Positions 33,601 through 43,536 of a stretch of DNA of 64,000 nt are shown piece by piece. The notes below the pieces were generated by a model, which saw only the letters and a list, made by a program, of their open reading frames with translations, was not told where the DNA came from and ran no database searches. Positions within the stretch are counted from its first letter, which is position 1; each line of letters begins with the position of its first letter. Origin of the DNA: Argopecten irradians (lineage: Eukaryota > Mollusca > Bivalvia > Pectinida > Pectinidae); contig NC_091142.1 in the NCBI RefSeq assembly GCF_041381155.1, positions 36,939,604-37,003,603 of the forward strand, read 5' to 3'. The translations under genes were made by a program, and so were the position numbers.

Positions 33601-34716
33601 AGTTGGCCAGACTGAAATGGTGTTCACTAAGGAGGATGGCTAGACTGGAATGAACTGATTTAGCAACCCTTGAAAATGATATATATACATGTAAAGTAAC
33701 CCTCGGCCTTAAACCTCGGATACTATCACTTCCTTATTTTGATAAATCATCGTATTCACTTGACAACAGGTCGATATTTGTATTAAGTTTTGAACACAAA
33801 ACACAACACACTCAGACCTTATAGATATATCTAATGGGTTTATTTTTAATAACGATAGAACATAAATTGGTCACAAGTAGTAAAACGATAGAGTAATGAT
33901 AGGTTCATGTACAGATAGTTTGAGGATTTGGTTAAGAGGTGAGTAAATAGGTCAGGACTAATTATGAGTTACCTGTCTACTGAACATGCCCGTGGGTAAT
34001 CCTGCTGGTTGTCTATATGTCGCATGCCATGTGGTACCTGTTCTCATACGTCAAGTTATACTGGTTTAGTTTACATACAACTTTTATTATAACCAAATGC
34101 GTTACAGCATATAGGCAGCAATATACATAATTATATAAAATCAAAATTCACATATAATACACAAGATGGCGGAGGACAATCCCATACACATAGATATATA
34201 AAGAATCCATTGATGTGTAAGTTCGTTAAAAAATCTTAATGAAGGAAGAACAATACAAAAAAGAATGGATACATTTGTGACGTCACCACATACGTGACGT
34301 CATGAAATAATAAAATCTTGATTTCCATTGAGCTAAGGCGGATTGCAGCGACATAGAGCGTCATTAAAGTTACTAAATCATTAGATTTACATAGATTTCT
34401 TAGGGTTTTTGACATCCTACAAACGTTCTTATACCTGAAATTAGAAAGTTTTCAAAATTACAACATTTAATTTGAACTATTGGCAATGTTTATCAACGTT
34501 AAAATATCGCCAAACACAACAAGAAATTGTATCTGTCGGCATAGAATGTTTACAACGGAAAGAACCGTGTGCATCTTTGAGTTCGGAATCGAGGTCGCTG
34601 AAAATCTCATCCGGCTAATGGATATAGATGTAATAACACCACTAAGAGGCAACTTATATTTTATCGGTTACATTGGCCTGATTAAGCGTAATAGCCGATA
34701 CATTTACAGCGTATCT
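30666..34716. other. Gene-less stretch
   Basis: No exon recognisable. It contains the inverted CpG-rich fragment at 31262-31345 (gcgtaataacg, agtttcgcg, cgtgataacgcg) and otherwise unique-looking AT-rich DNA. The short ORFs at 32354-32759 (minus) match nothing I know. Confidence 0.5.
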
Positions 34717-34861
34717 CAGTGGCGTAGAAAGAAACGTAATATGGGGGGGGGGCAACAAGAAATATTTGCCCTTGTCCAGGGAAACGGGGAGGCAATTGCC
34801 CCCCCCCCTGACCCCCTCCAACCCCGACCCCCATCTCCCACACCCGCTTCCTACGCCCCTG
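34717..34861. mobile_element. 145-bp hAT-like MITE
   Basis: The ends CAGTGGCGTAGAAAG and CTTCCTACGCCCCTG are imperfect 15-bp inverted repeats of the CAGNGGCG type used by hAT-group elements. TATCT flanks both sides (34712-34716, 34862-34866). The interior has a G10 run and a C11 run. It is noncoding; the 136-aa ORF spanning it is chance. Confidence 0.75.
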
Positions 34862-35154
34862 TATCTACATTGCCAAGTAAAACAGCATAGTTCTATGAAG
34901 CTTTAGAGTATTTGATGGAAATATGACAAGAAGTGAGAGGTATTTTCACCCGTTAATTATGTATATATTATACATGAATACAGGTGTACATGTACATTAT
35001 TAAGCAAACATATACAATGTACATAGGTCTACAATGTATATGTAAGGTATATTTTTGCTTTGAATACATAAAAGTACACATAAAATTTAGATATATAGTT
35101 AGGCTGATTTTTTTTAAAGTAAATCAGATGGAAAAAAGTTATATAACTAGTGAC

Positions 35155-35395
35155 ATATAGGGGAATGTCCATTAGACGGAGAGAGACTATAACTAGGTAT
35201 ATATAAGGAATGTCCATTAGACGGATAGGCACTATAACTAAGGATATATAGGGAATTTCCATTAGACGGATATATATTATAGCTAGGGCTATATAAGGAA
35301 AGTCCATTAGACGGATAAAGACTATAACTAGAGATATATAGGGAATGCCCATTAGACGGATAGACATTATAACTAAGGATATACAATGTATACGG
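35155..35395. repeat. 45-bp minisatellite, five copies
   Basis: The unit contains ggaatgtccattagacggat, then gactataactaggatatata. Copies start near 35162, 35207, 35252, 35297 and 35342. A lone half-unit (tgtccattagacagatgag) is at 35788. The 124-aa and 79-aa minus ORFs exist because 45 is a multiple of 3. Confidence 0.9.
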
Positions 35396-36700
35396 AATGT
35401 CAAATATTGATATAATGATAAAAGAAATACACGTTCTTACTTAGTCCGCTAAACATGCCTATATTATTAGTTTTTCCCCATTTTTTCCTTATTATAAAAG
35501 TCTATATATTAGGCCATTTTTTTTAAAGCCAATAATATTTGCAGGTTTAGCGGAATAGTACATAATATCATGACAAATGAAAATAAAATAATGGTAGAAG
35601 CAAGTATAAAACCATATAATATAATGAAAACCCTTCTTTATGGTTACAAAAACCTGTACAGTATAGGATTATTCACACTTAGAAACTCTTCACAAAACTT
35701 TAGCATACGTTTCAACGTTTATTAGATTAGCACAGTAATCAGGAACCTGTAGTCGATAAATTTGTGTTTTCAGTCGATAGTAGATATGTCCATTAGACAG
35801 ATGAGATTTCCTTCGATCGGATGTTTGGAATGTTCACGCGTCGCGCATGCACATAGGGGTTGTTTACACTCGCCGAAAGATAATAATATGAAATAGTGAC
35901 TAGGTCGGTCCTATTTATTTTCAGTTTTTCTCCATTTTGAACAAAATTGTTATACAAACTTTTAAATATTGTTATTAACACAAAGTACACAACTTATACA
36001 ATTAATTTTAGTCCTATAATTCTTTTTATCTTTTATTACATGATTTTTTTAGCGATTTAGTCCCTTTAAGTACACTTCAAAAAATAAGTAAATAATCATT
36101 CATCAATGATTAAATAGCTAAGTGTGAAATAAATATACAGTTAATAATTAAGTCAATTTTCGTTAAAACGTTACGCAGAGAGGAGATTTTTCCTTATTTC
36201 CAAAGCATGAAACAAATATTTACTCAATTTATTTAAAGTTTTAACACTTTTACATGAAAACAATCCTATAAGTTTGTAAACACTTGGATGTCCGTAATAA
36301 CACTGCTTGAAATAAGTTCTTCTTAAATCAGAATATACAGTAAAAAGTAAAATAAGATGGACCTCGTCCTCAACATTATTCTTATCACAAACTGGTCATA
36401 CAGTGTATACCTTATTAAGGGAAGTTTATTTACCGATACAGGATCTAAATAGAGATCCTCTCATCCAAACTCAAAACAATGGCAATATTATATTAAATAA
36501 TACAACGAACATGAAAATGACGTTTCTAAATTAAATTTTTAACTTATTTCATATCTATGATTATAAAGCAGTTCTTGAATCTCCAAGGAAAGAAACAAAA
36601 TGTTCACGTGTTATATAAGAGTTAGAATTCATCTCGCTATGTCAATGGAGGATTACGAGTACTTTGTTAGTTTCAGCTAGAAAATGGTTTGTGACGTTCA
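35396..36700. other. Gene-less AT-rich stretch
   Basis: No supported exon or RNA gene. Only the isolated half-repeat at 35788 and A/T-rich unique sequence. Confidence 0.45.
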
Positions 36701-36704
36701 GTTG

Positions 36705-37080
36705 AAAAAAGGGTCACGGAAGGTCACATAGGTCACGATAGGTCACAGTAGGTTACGGTAGATCACGATAGGTCACTTTTTGCCATATTAGGTCATGATA
36801 GGTCACAATAGGTCACGGTAGGTCACAATATGTCACGATAGGTCAAGATAGGTGACATTAGGTCACGAGTGGTCACAGTAGGTCGCTGTAGGTCACATTA
36901 GGTTACAGTAGGTCAAAGTAGGTCATATTAGGTTACAGTAGGTCACAGTAGGTCACATTAGGTTACAGTAGGTCACAGTAGGCCACAATAGATTACAGTA
37001 GGTCATGATTGGTCACAATAGGTTACAGTAGGTCACATTAGGTTACAGTAGGTCACAGTAGGTCACATTAAGTTACAGAA
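36705..37080. repeat. 10-bp array of AGGTCA half-sites (DR4 spacing)
   Basis: About 35 degenerate copies of ggtcacagta/ggtcacatta. Because the unit is 10 bp, neighbours read AGGTCA-NNNN-AGGTCA (for example 36940-36955). A two-unit remnant with the same following sequence (agaatgtatagc) is at 56080-56105. Whether any receptor binds is unknown. Confidence 0.85.
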
Positions 37081-37329
37081 TGTATAGCATTATTCATTTG
37101 TTCACGTATGAAAACCCGAAATCACGAATGGAGAATATAGCCTCTATGGAAAAATTAAATTGAAATATGCACATGAAAATTTACATATCATCATAATGCT
37201 CATGGAATCCGTATAAACGAATTTCAAATTCACTATGGCGATTCTAAAAATCATGATAACAATTACAAAATCTGCAATATCGAATTTGAAATTAAAACTT
37301 ATGATTCTTACGTATGCAATTCAAGACGT

Positions 37330-37810
37330 TGTTGTTTTACATATATACTTACACTTTGCGAAGGCCTTTGATGCAATTGAGTGAGCATTCATCAAAAGTT
37401 TAGAAATGTTTAGTTTCGAGGTATTTTCATTAAGTGAATGAAAACGTTATAATGATATCAAGTGAATTGTAAAAACAATTGGCTTACCAGAAATAACAAG
37501 ATATCTAAGTGGTGCAGGGCAAGGCTTCATTTGTCTTGTCTACTTTTTGTTAAATCCACAGAACTCCTCCCTTGTATATTACGTAGCGAAAAATATTTAC
37601 GTGGTGTCAAAGTTAATATTATAAAAGAATCTCAATAAGCTGATGATACGACGTTGTTCGTGGAATATTGTGATATTAAAACGGCGTTTGAGTTTGAGGC
37701 TTGAATTTGAAGATTTCTTTTAATTGGAAGAAACAAAAATAAATATGAAAGTCATCCATGTATCAAATGGGTCACTATGCTTAAATCTTCAAATATGTGT
37801 TGAAAAGACA
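37330..37810 (+). pseudogene. LINE reverse transcriptase remnant (L1/Tx1-like)
   Basis: Broken frames give FAKAFDAIE at 37356-37382, IKSLEMFSFEVF, then LRGVKVNIIKESQ followed by a stop and ADDTTLFVE at 37640-37665, the RT palm motifs in order and about the right spacing. Multiple stops. A more decayed relative of its beginning is at 56213-56300. Confidence 0.75.
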
Positions 37811-38429
37811 AAATTAAGTAGTGTCAACCTTCTACTAAAGAATTTTAAGAACAGAGACCTTCCTTTGTACAGTTTTAGATGATATGGTATGAAAAACCCG
37901 ATAAGATTTAGATTGAAATAGGTTGGCGTGTTTCTGTTTTGTTATAGTTGATTAGCGAGCTTCTACTTTTGATGTTATACGATAGTGAAGATCAAGTGAA
38001 GACATATTATAAAGTTCTACAAAAATATAGGAAAAACAACACAAACAGATCTGAAGACAATCACAAATAACCTTCGTTTACAGATGTTTATCAAATAGAT
38101 CTATATCATGTAAATAGCTGTGATCTGATCATGAAGAGGTATCGAATGAGAAAACGTAACGTTGGTTTACCAAAAAGATTATTTGTATGAAGTGAGTATA
38201 TGTACTGTACGCACACGTCTACATTATATCATTGATTCTTATTTTAAGCATTTTGCAGTTATTTCGTTTTTTGTTTTTAGGATGATCTTTAGGTTTTGAT
38301 CTATATATCGAAAGACCAAATATTTATCTCATTTCAATCCTTCATTATCATTAAAACAGAAGTTTTATTTATAGCTATTATTAAAGTTACATGTATCGGA
38401 CTTTATGTGAGGAAGAAGCGCAACTCTTC

Positions 38430-38782
38430 TAAATAAGCCATTTTCATTTTGTATTATATGACGTAATGTTGTAGTGCATGTACACTCAAAATAGGATGTG
38501 AATACACATGGAATGTCGTGAACACTCAGAAAGAATGTTGGTAGCTTGAAATTGATTGTTGTATGAAAATTACGGCCAATTAAGAATTGAACAAACGCTG
38601 TTTAAATATATTTCAAATAGTTTCAACAATTTTGTAAAGAGTGTTTGTGAATTCAAACATATTGCCAACCTAACCTAGCTATTAATTGACAAAATATGCC
38701 ATAAACTATTCAGAATACTATTGTTATATTCAATTCAGGGAAACTATAGCATTATGAAAAGTAAACAATATCAAATACATCA
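38430..38782. repeat. Segment of a three-copy dispersed duplication (block a/b)
   Basis: Phrases cgtgaacactcag, gtatgaaaattacggccaat and atatgccataaact recur in the same order at 57130-57345 and 58655-58850. Further blocks of the same duplication are at 40199-40270 and 41338-41480. Confidence 0.75.
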
Positions 38783-39509
38783 GAAACATATATACATAGA
38801 AATTGGAAACTCCTTCTTTGTCTTTGTTGACAGGCAGAGGGACCTCCGGTTTATAGGCATTTTCCTTCAGCTAACTACTTTTAAGAGTATTCTTTTAAAC
38901 ATTATATTTTTGCATCAACACAAAGTTTAAACATTATATCATGGTTTGATGTGATCAGTTTTCCCAATTGATGTTATTTAATATGATTTTTGAAAGTATG
39001 ATACAAAAGCAATTTTACCTGGTTTTTCGAAAATTAGGCATTCAAAACCGGAAATGCATTTTGTTTTATTAAAGATGCTCCACTGTTGACAAATGGTATT
39101 TTTTCACTATCCAAAACAGGAGCAGACGATTTAATTTTTTTTTCAGTTACAGAATTTAATTACTTTACACCATTACCACCATTGAAAAGTTTGAGCTTCT
39201 AATTTTACTTCAAGTTAAATATATGAAAAATAATTAATTGCTTCCCGAAAAAATTCCGTGGTACTATATCTTTTATAGAATGAAGTAATGATCGCACATG
39301 CACTAAAGGCGAAAAAAATTTATTTTGTGTGTTAATTAGGCATATATATATACACGATTAAACACCAATTATTGTTCAAATGATGAATATCATTTATGCT
39401 CTGTCGGCGATGCAGCATCTTTAATATATAAGTTAAAATATTATATTAGTTTTTCTTTCCAAAATCGTACTCAAACCATCTGAAAATTACTTAACTTTTA
39501 TAACATATC
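38783..39509. mobile_element. Second copy of the 9179-9789 element, split by a MITE
   Basis: Matches 9282-9660 (agaaattggaaactccttct; acaggcagagggacctccgg). It is interrupted precisely at TTAA by the MITE at 39073-39420. Confidence 0.85.
39073..39420. mobile_element. TTAA-flanked MITE, copy 2
   Basis: 348 bp, TIR AGATGCTCCACTGTTGAC, with TTAA at 39069-39072 and 39421-39424. The undisturbed sequence at 9571 (ttattaatatgtaag) is its empty site. Confidence 0.92.
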
Positions 39510-40274
39510 ATTTGGTTACAATGCAGATATAATGGAGTGAAATGAGTACACACGGTCAGACCATGCATGCAGTTATATTCTGGACGCATATAAGTACATG
39601 TTTGTCTATTGTGTATAGGAATACAAGCTACGAATTTGTGAGCAAAAGTTCAGCTGAAGACAATTAGCTGATACCGAACTTTATATATTAGTGTTTTATA
39701 TGTAGTTATCATGGTTATACATGTATGATAAAATTCCCCACTTTGGTGCCCCATGTATGCATTTCACTATTAACACATTAACATTTCTTGATAATTATAC
39801 GTTTATGTATTAGCTGTAAATGAAGCATAATAAACATTTGAAGAGCCACAGTCGATATATGTGGAGGAAACTGAGTGTCAAACATTAAAACTACCCTAGC
39901 TCATGGCCACGCTTGTTTTGTTTACCATCTGGGTGTCGAACATATAGGTGTTCACGAGGTATTTGTATGTATTATTATGGGAATCAACCCGTTCTATTTT
40001 AAGAATACTTTACTAACTGATTATTAACGTAATTATCCTCATTAAAAAGAAACCAAATGAAGTACGTTTAATAAGGAATCTTAATGTTCATCTTAGCAGA
40101 GTTTTGTAAAAGCATAATGGGACTTTAACCCTGCGTAGGAAGTAATTAAACTTCCCCAAAATGAACCTGCTAATATAAAAAAGAACAACAGAATATGATG
40201 CACTGAGAAAGGATACCCAGGCTTTCTTTAATCATTTTAGTGGCGTTTATTGTCATATGTGTAAAACCATTTCG
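39510..40274. other. Gene-less stretch with duplicated block
   Basis: No coding signal. 40190-40270 (gcactgagaaaggatac, gcgtttattgtcatatgtg) matches 57990-58050 and 59165-59230, part of the three-copy duplication. Confidence 0.5.
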
Positions 40275-40630
40275 GATGCAGGGGTTTCCCGGCCAATCAT
40301 TATGGAGAGCCCTACGCCTATTAGGGGTAACCGGAGTAGACCGGAGGAACCTGATAGCAGCAGTTAGCAGGCAGGCAGAAGTTGCTTTCAGTTGGATCTG
40401 GAGGAAGGGAAGGAGAAGTGGATTGGTCACCAGCAACAGTGCGAGCCACAAGGTGACGAATGGCAGAAATCGCTGCCCGTGGCGATGAACAGGCAGAAAT
40501 AAGACAACTACCCACAATAACACCAGGCGGATGCGATAGCCGACCGGTCCTTGGTTGGGCCTGATTAACCCAGGCGGCGCACCTCTGGAGGACCGACCAG
40601 CATTGGTGTCATCCGATGTATTTAAGGTAT
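40275..40630 (-). other. GC-rich island with open frame, unrecognised
   Basis: About 350 bp are clearly richer in G+C than the surroundings. On minus, a frame from about 40610 down to 40329 is open and ends with TAA, reading RLSHPPGVIVGSCLIS, then LVARTVAGDQSTSPSLPPDP and a Cys-containing tail VYSGYP. It may be an exon or a fragment of an unknown mobile element. It is absent from the paralogous positions at 58050 and 59235, so it looks like an insertion. Confidence 0.35.
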
Positions 40631-41116
40631 GTACACTTTGTGCAGACTTAGTACAGTAAAAACGTGATTGACTTTTTTTTACTTTAATTATATTTTATTG
40701 TCATAAAAAGTACAAATGGATTATTTCAACTTAAGAAGCCTTCTCCAATCAACATAAAATGTTTACAGGTGATGACATACATACAATGGGTATAAATAAT
40801 AATTCAATTTATCAGAGTATAAGATATACTATATATTATAATGTTATATAATTATATAATGTTCAAAATATTATGCTGGACTATATAAATGATTGCACAA
40901 GTTCAAATACATGACAATTTACTTCTAAAGTCAAGTTTTCATTTCCGTAATGTAATAAATTTAAATTTACTTTTACATTTAGATAATTTAAAACTTGGAG
41001 CATATCTGTACGAGCAGAAATATAATTTTGACATTCAAAAAAGAAAAAGATATATATATATATCAAATTACCTTTTTAGGAATGCCCTGACGTACAAGTA
41101 TGAACATCCCTCTGTA

Positions 41117-41287
41117 TTTGCATATTACAGAGTTATCTATCCTTATGGGTAGGTATTGATTGTGACGTCATGTGTTTTCGATAGTAACTTCATACTTCTT
41201 GGAGAAAACGACGTAAATTGCGCTCACAAAATAATGACGTAACAATCGATACCTACCCGCAAGGGAGCTAACTCTGTAATATGGAAA
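41117..41287. mobile_element. ~170-bp foldback MITE, copy 1
   Basis: The left arm tttgcatattacagagttat...gggtaggtattgattgtgacg is inverted at the right end (acgtaacaatcgatacctac ... ctctgtaatatg). Second copy at 43380-43536. The arms carry TGACGTCA/TGACGTAA. No coding content. Confidence 0.88.
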
Positions 41288-41337
41288 GATTGAATTGATA
41301 CAAGTATAAGAGACGCGGGTCGGTCATTTGAAGAATT

Positions 41338-41480
41338 GATTGGTCGGTATCATATACCTTAAAAGTAGAAATCTTGCAATGGCTATTTGGAGAAAAGAAT
41401 GCTTACTGGAATTTGTTTGTTGTATTCAGCGGTACCAGTTTGAGATTTAAAATATTACATCTCTTGTGTTGATATTGCAT
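41338..41480 (+). repeat. Copy of the leader/first-exon block found upstream of the RHIM gene
   Basis: The sequence catttgaagaattgattggt ... aaagtagaaatcttgc ... gtattcagcggtaccagttt parallels 58222-58370 and 59390-59560. Here the CAG|GTATG donor is missing, so it is a decayed copy. Confidence 0.65.
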
Positions 41481-41696
41481 GCTGGATCATTTATATCAAC
41501 ACACAAACGGAGGCTGGTGGTCTAGGTCGTATAGTATATTATTATTTATTAAAGATGGGTTCCCGCATAAGTTGCGCTCAAATTCAGTTATCGAAAAACA
41601 AAAAATTGGAAAGTATAAGTAATTAAAATATATATTGATGTCTTTGATCTATTTGTAACCCATTGCTTCCAAGAACATATACCGTCAAACGGAAAA

Positions 41697-42725
41697 TTAA
41701 ATTTGACAAAAACGGGGTAATGTTTTACTTGTTTCGAGGTGTGTGGTAGCACCTCTTTGTATGGTATAATAACCACTACATGGAACCACACCTTTCATAA
41801 GCTTACTTTTGGTATTGTTGATATAACTGTAGTTATTGTCCAAATAAAGGATACCTTTAGCTTTAGGCGCGTCTTGATGGACTGCCAGAAGACTTTTTGT
41901 CGCGTCAATAACTACGCATCCATTTCGTCGCGCGTCATAAACTATCCAGTTGTCGTAATAATATCGGCCGATTTGAACTTCCGGTACATTTCTCCAGTGG
42001 TAGTTAGGCGTGGTGATAAAGTAGTCGATTCCATATGTAGGCGGCATCAGCGTCCCTCGTTTCCCTGCCTTAGTTATACTTGGCCATGACCTTGCTTCTT
42101 CACTCGTGATCTTAGTTTTATCCATTCGACGGCCAACTACCATGTACGTCTTATTGACCAATGAGGATGACTTTGTTATAGCTTGTAGCGTGTCAATAAA
42201 CGAGCCAGTAAAAAGTAAATCTCCGTTCGAGAATCCAAAGAGCTTTGAATTCGGGTATAACTCCATTGCTTCCATGAACATATACTTCAAAACGGCACCG
42301 CCTTTGATCGATCGTTTGAGCGGTAGCACGGTCCAACCTAACTGTTGATACTCATCTTGAATTGTATCATTGGTAAACAATACGATATTAGCATAGGGTC
42401 GTAGACTCGGCCAGTTACGTAACGTATTGTTATAGACACCGTACCTTTCTGGGAATGTTTTCCAGGATGTAAACAATGTGATCAGTGGAGATTTTGTTGA
42501 AGTGTGTTTTTGGGTTTCTTCTTTTGCTGCAGTTACTTGATGAGTTTCTGCATATGTTGTTGAAGGTTGACGGACTTCTGCTTTTGTTGTAGTAGGTTGA
42601 CGGACGTTTGCTTTTGTTGTCCAAGGATTTTGAGGAACATTATGTGATGTTAGGAAAATGAAAATGAAAATGAAACACGTGCAAATTCCAACAAGGAATT
42701 TCTTACTTGATCTGCAGATTTTCAT
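41697..42725 (-). CDS. Type II membrane glycosyltransferase-like protein, copy 2 (342 aa)
   Basis: Paralog of 28908-29897. The catalytic part (from LITLFTSWKTFPERY to LLAVHQDAPKAK) differs at only a few residues, whereas the stem and C-terminal tail differ much more. The anchor is at about residues 10-28 (FLVGICTCFIFIFIFLTSH). The stem has four 10-residue repeats (VRQPTTTKAE, VRQPSTTYAE, THQVTAAKEE, TQKHTSTKSP) against three in copy 1. The NGDLLF metal-site-like motif and YYYDNWIVYDARRNG are kept, so it is probably functional. The tail after LAVHQD reads GILYLDNNYSYI in place of ANPYWDNNYSYI. A pyrimidine-rich acceptor (TTTTTTTCCCAG) at 42744-42742 on minus suggests a 5' UTR intron. Function as for copy 1: Golgi sugar transfer, substrate unknown. 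Confidence 0.85.
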   Translation of the reverse strand: MKICRSSKKFLVGICTCFIFIFIFLTSHNVPQNPWTTKANVRQPTTTKAEVRQPSTTYAETHQVTAAKEETQKHTSTKSPLITLFTSWKTFPERYGVYNNTLRNWPSLRPYANIVLFTNDTIQDEYQQLGWTVLPLKRSIKGGAVLKYMFMEAMELYPNSKLFGFSNGDLLFTGSFIDTLQAITKSSSLVNKTYMVVGRRMDKTKITSEEARSWPSITKAGKRGTLMPPTYGIDYFITTPNYHWRNVPEVQIGRYYYDNWIVYDARRNGCVVIDATKSLLAVHQDAPKAKGILYLDNNYSYINNTKSKLMKGVVPCSGYYTIQRGATTHLETSKTLPRFCQI

Positions 42726-42915
42726 CGTTTTGTCTTGACTCCTGGGAAAAAAATCAAATAAGTATGAATATATATTTTTTTTCTATTAATAAGTGTACAC
42801 TATTTTCTCTAGGGAGCACGAATATATCGAATAAGGTCGACGCTATTATACACGACCCTAAGGTATTTTTTACGCATAAAAGTAAGCTTATACACGAGAA
42901 ACTACAAAACGATCC
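42726..42915 (-). promoter_or_regulatory. Upstream region of glycosyltransferase copy 2
   Basis: Shares cgaccctaaggtat, aaaagtaagcttat and gagaaac blocks with 29898-30115, the probable leader/promoter carried by the duplication. Confidence 0.5.
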
Positions 42916-43164
42916 AAAATGATATTCCGCCATTAGAGAATTTAGAGTGAAATATCGATAGCTTCAATATTAAGCAAAATGCATATTGCACAGAGATTTT
43001 TTTTGTCTTTAATCGTTATGATATTAAGTCCAAAAAGTATGCGTAATTGTTGGATTGAGGTTGGCTGCGTAAATTCAACAGTGTGTAACGTTCAGTGTAA
43101 GAAATAAAATCTGCATTACTGAGTAAGATGTATTCAGTTATGATATTGCAAAGGTCAGATAAAC

Positions 43165-43192
43165 AAAAAAAAAAAAAAAAAAAAAAAAAAAA
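43165..43192. repeat. A28 homopolymer
   Basis: Uninterrupted run of 28 A after aaac. No retrocopied gene is seen immediately upstream. Confidence 0.95.
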
Positions 43193-43379
43193 CATTGCAC
43201 TTATTCAAAGCCATTTGGATTATGCCTGCTCTTCGCCATCTATGAATCGCAGAAAGTAGATATGCTCAATGTGAAAAAGAGAGTATGTCAACTTAGCTTA
43301 AATTGTGATTTCAATATTTTCCGTGACAAATGTCCTCAGTGTATTCCAAACAAAACACGGCAAGGCTCACAATTCCGAA

Positions 43380-43536
43380 TTTGCATATTACGGAGTTATC
43401 TGCTATTGCGGGTAGGTATTGATTGTGACGTCATGTGTTTGCGAGCATGTTTTCGGAGAAATCGACCTGAACTCACAAAATAGTGACGTAACAATCGATA
43501 CCTACCCGCAAGGGAACTAACTCTGTAATATGCAAA
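43380..43536. mobile_element. Foldback MITE, copy 2
   Basis: Same family as 41117-41287; inverted arms tttgcatattacggagttat and ctctgtaatatgcaaa, with the inner gggtaggtattgattgtgac / acaatcgatacctacccg pairs intact. Confidence 0.9.

Noticed and set aside
34480..34890. 136-aa ORF on plus
   Set aside because: Runs through a hAT-like MITE with G10 and C11 tracts; no homology, no splice support.
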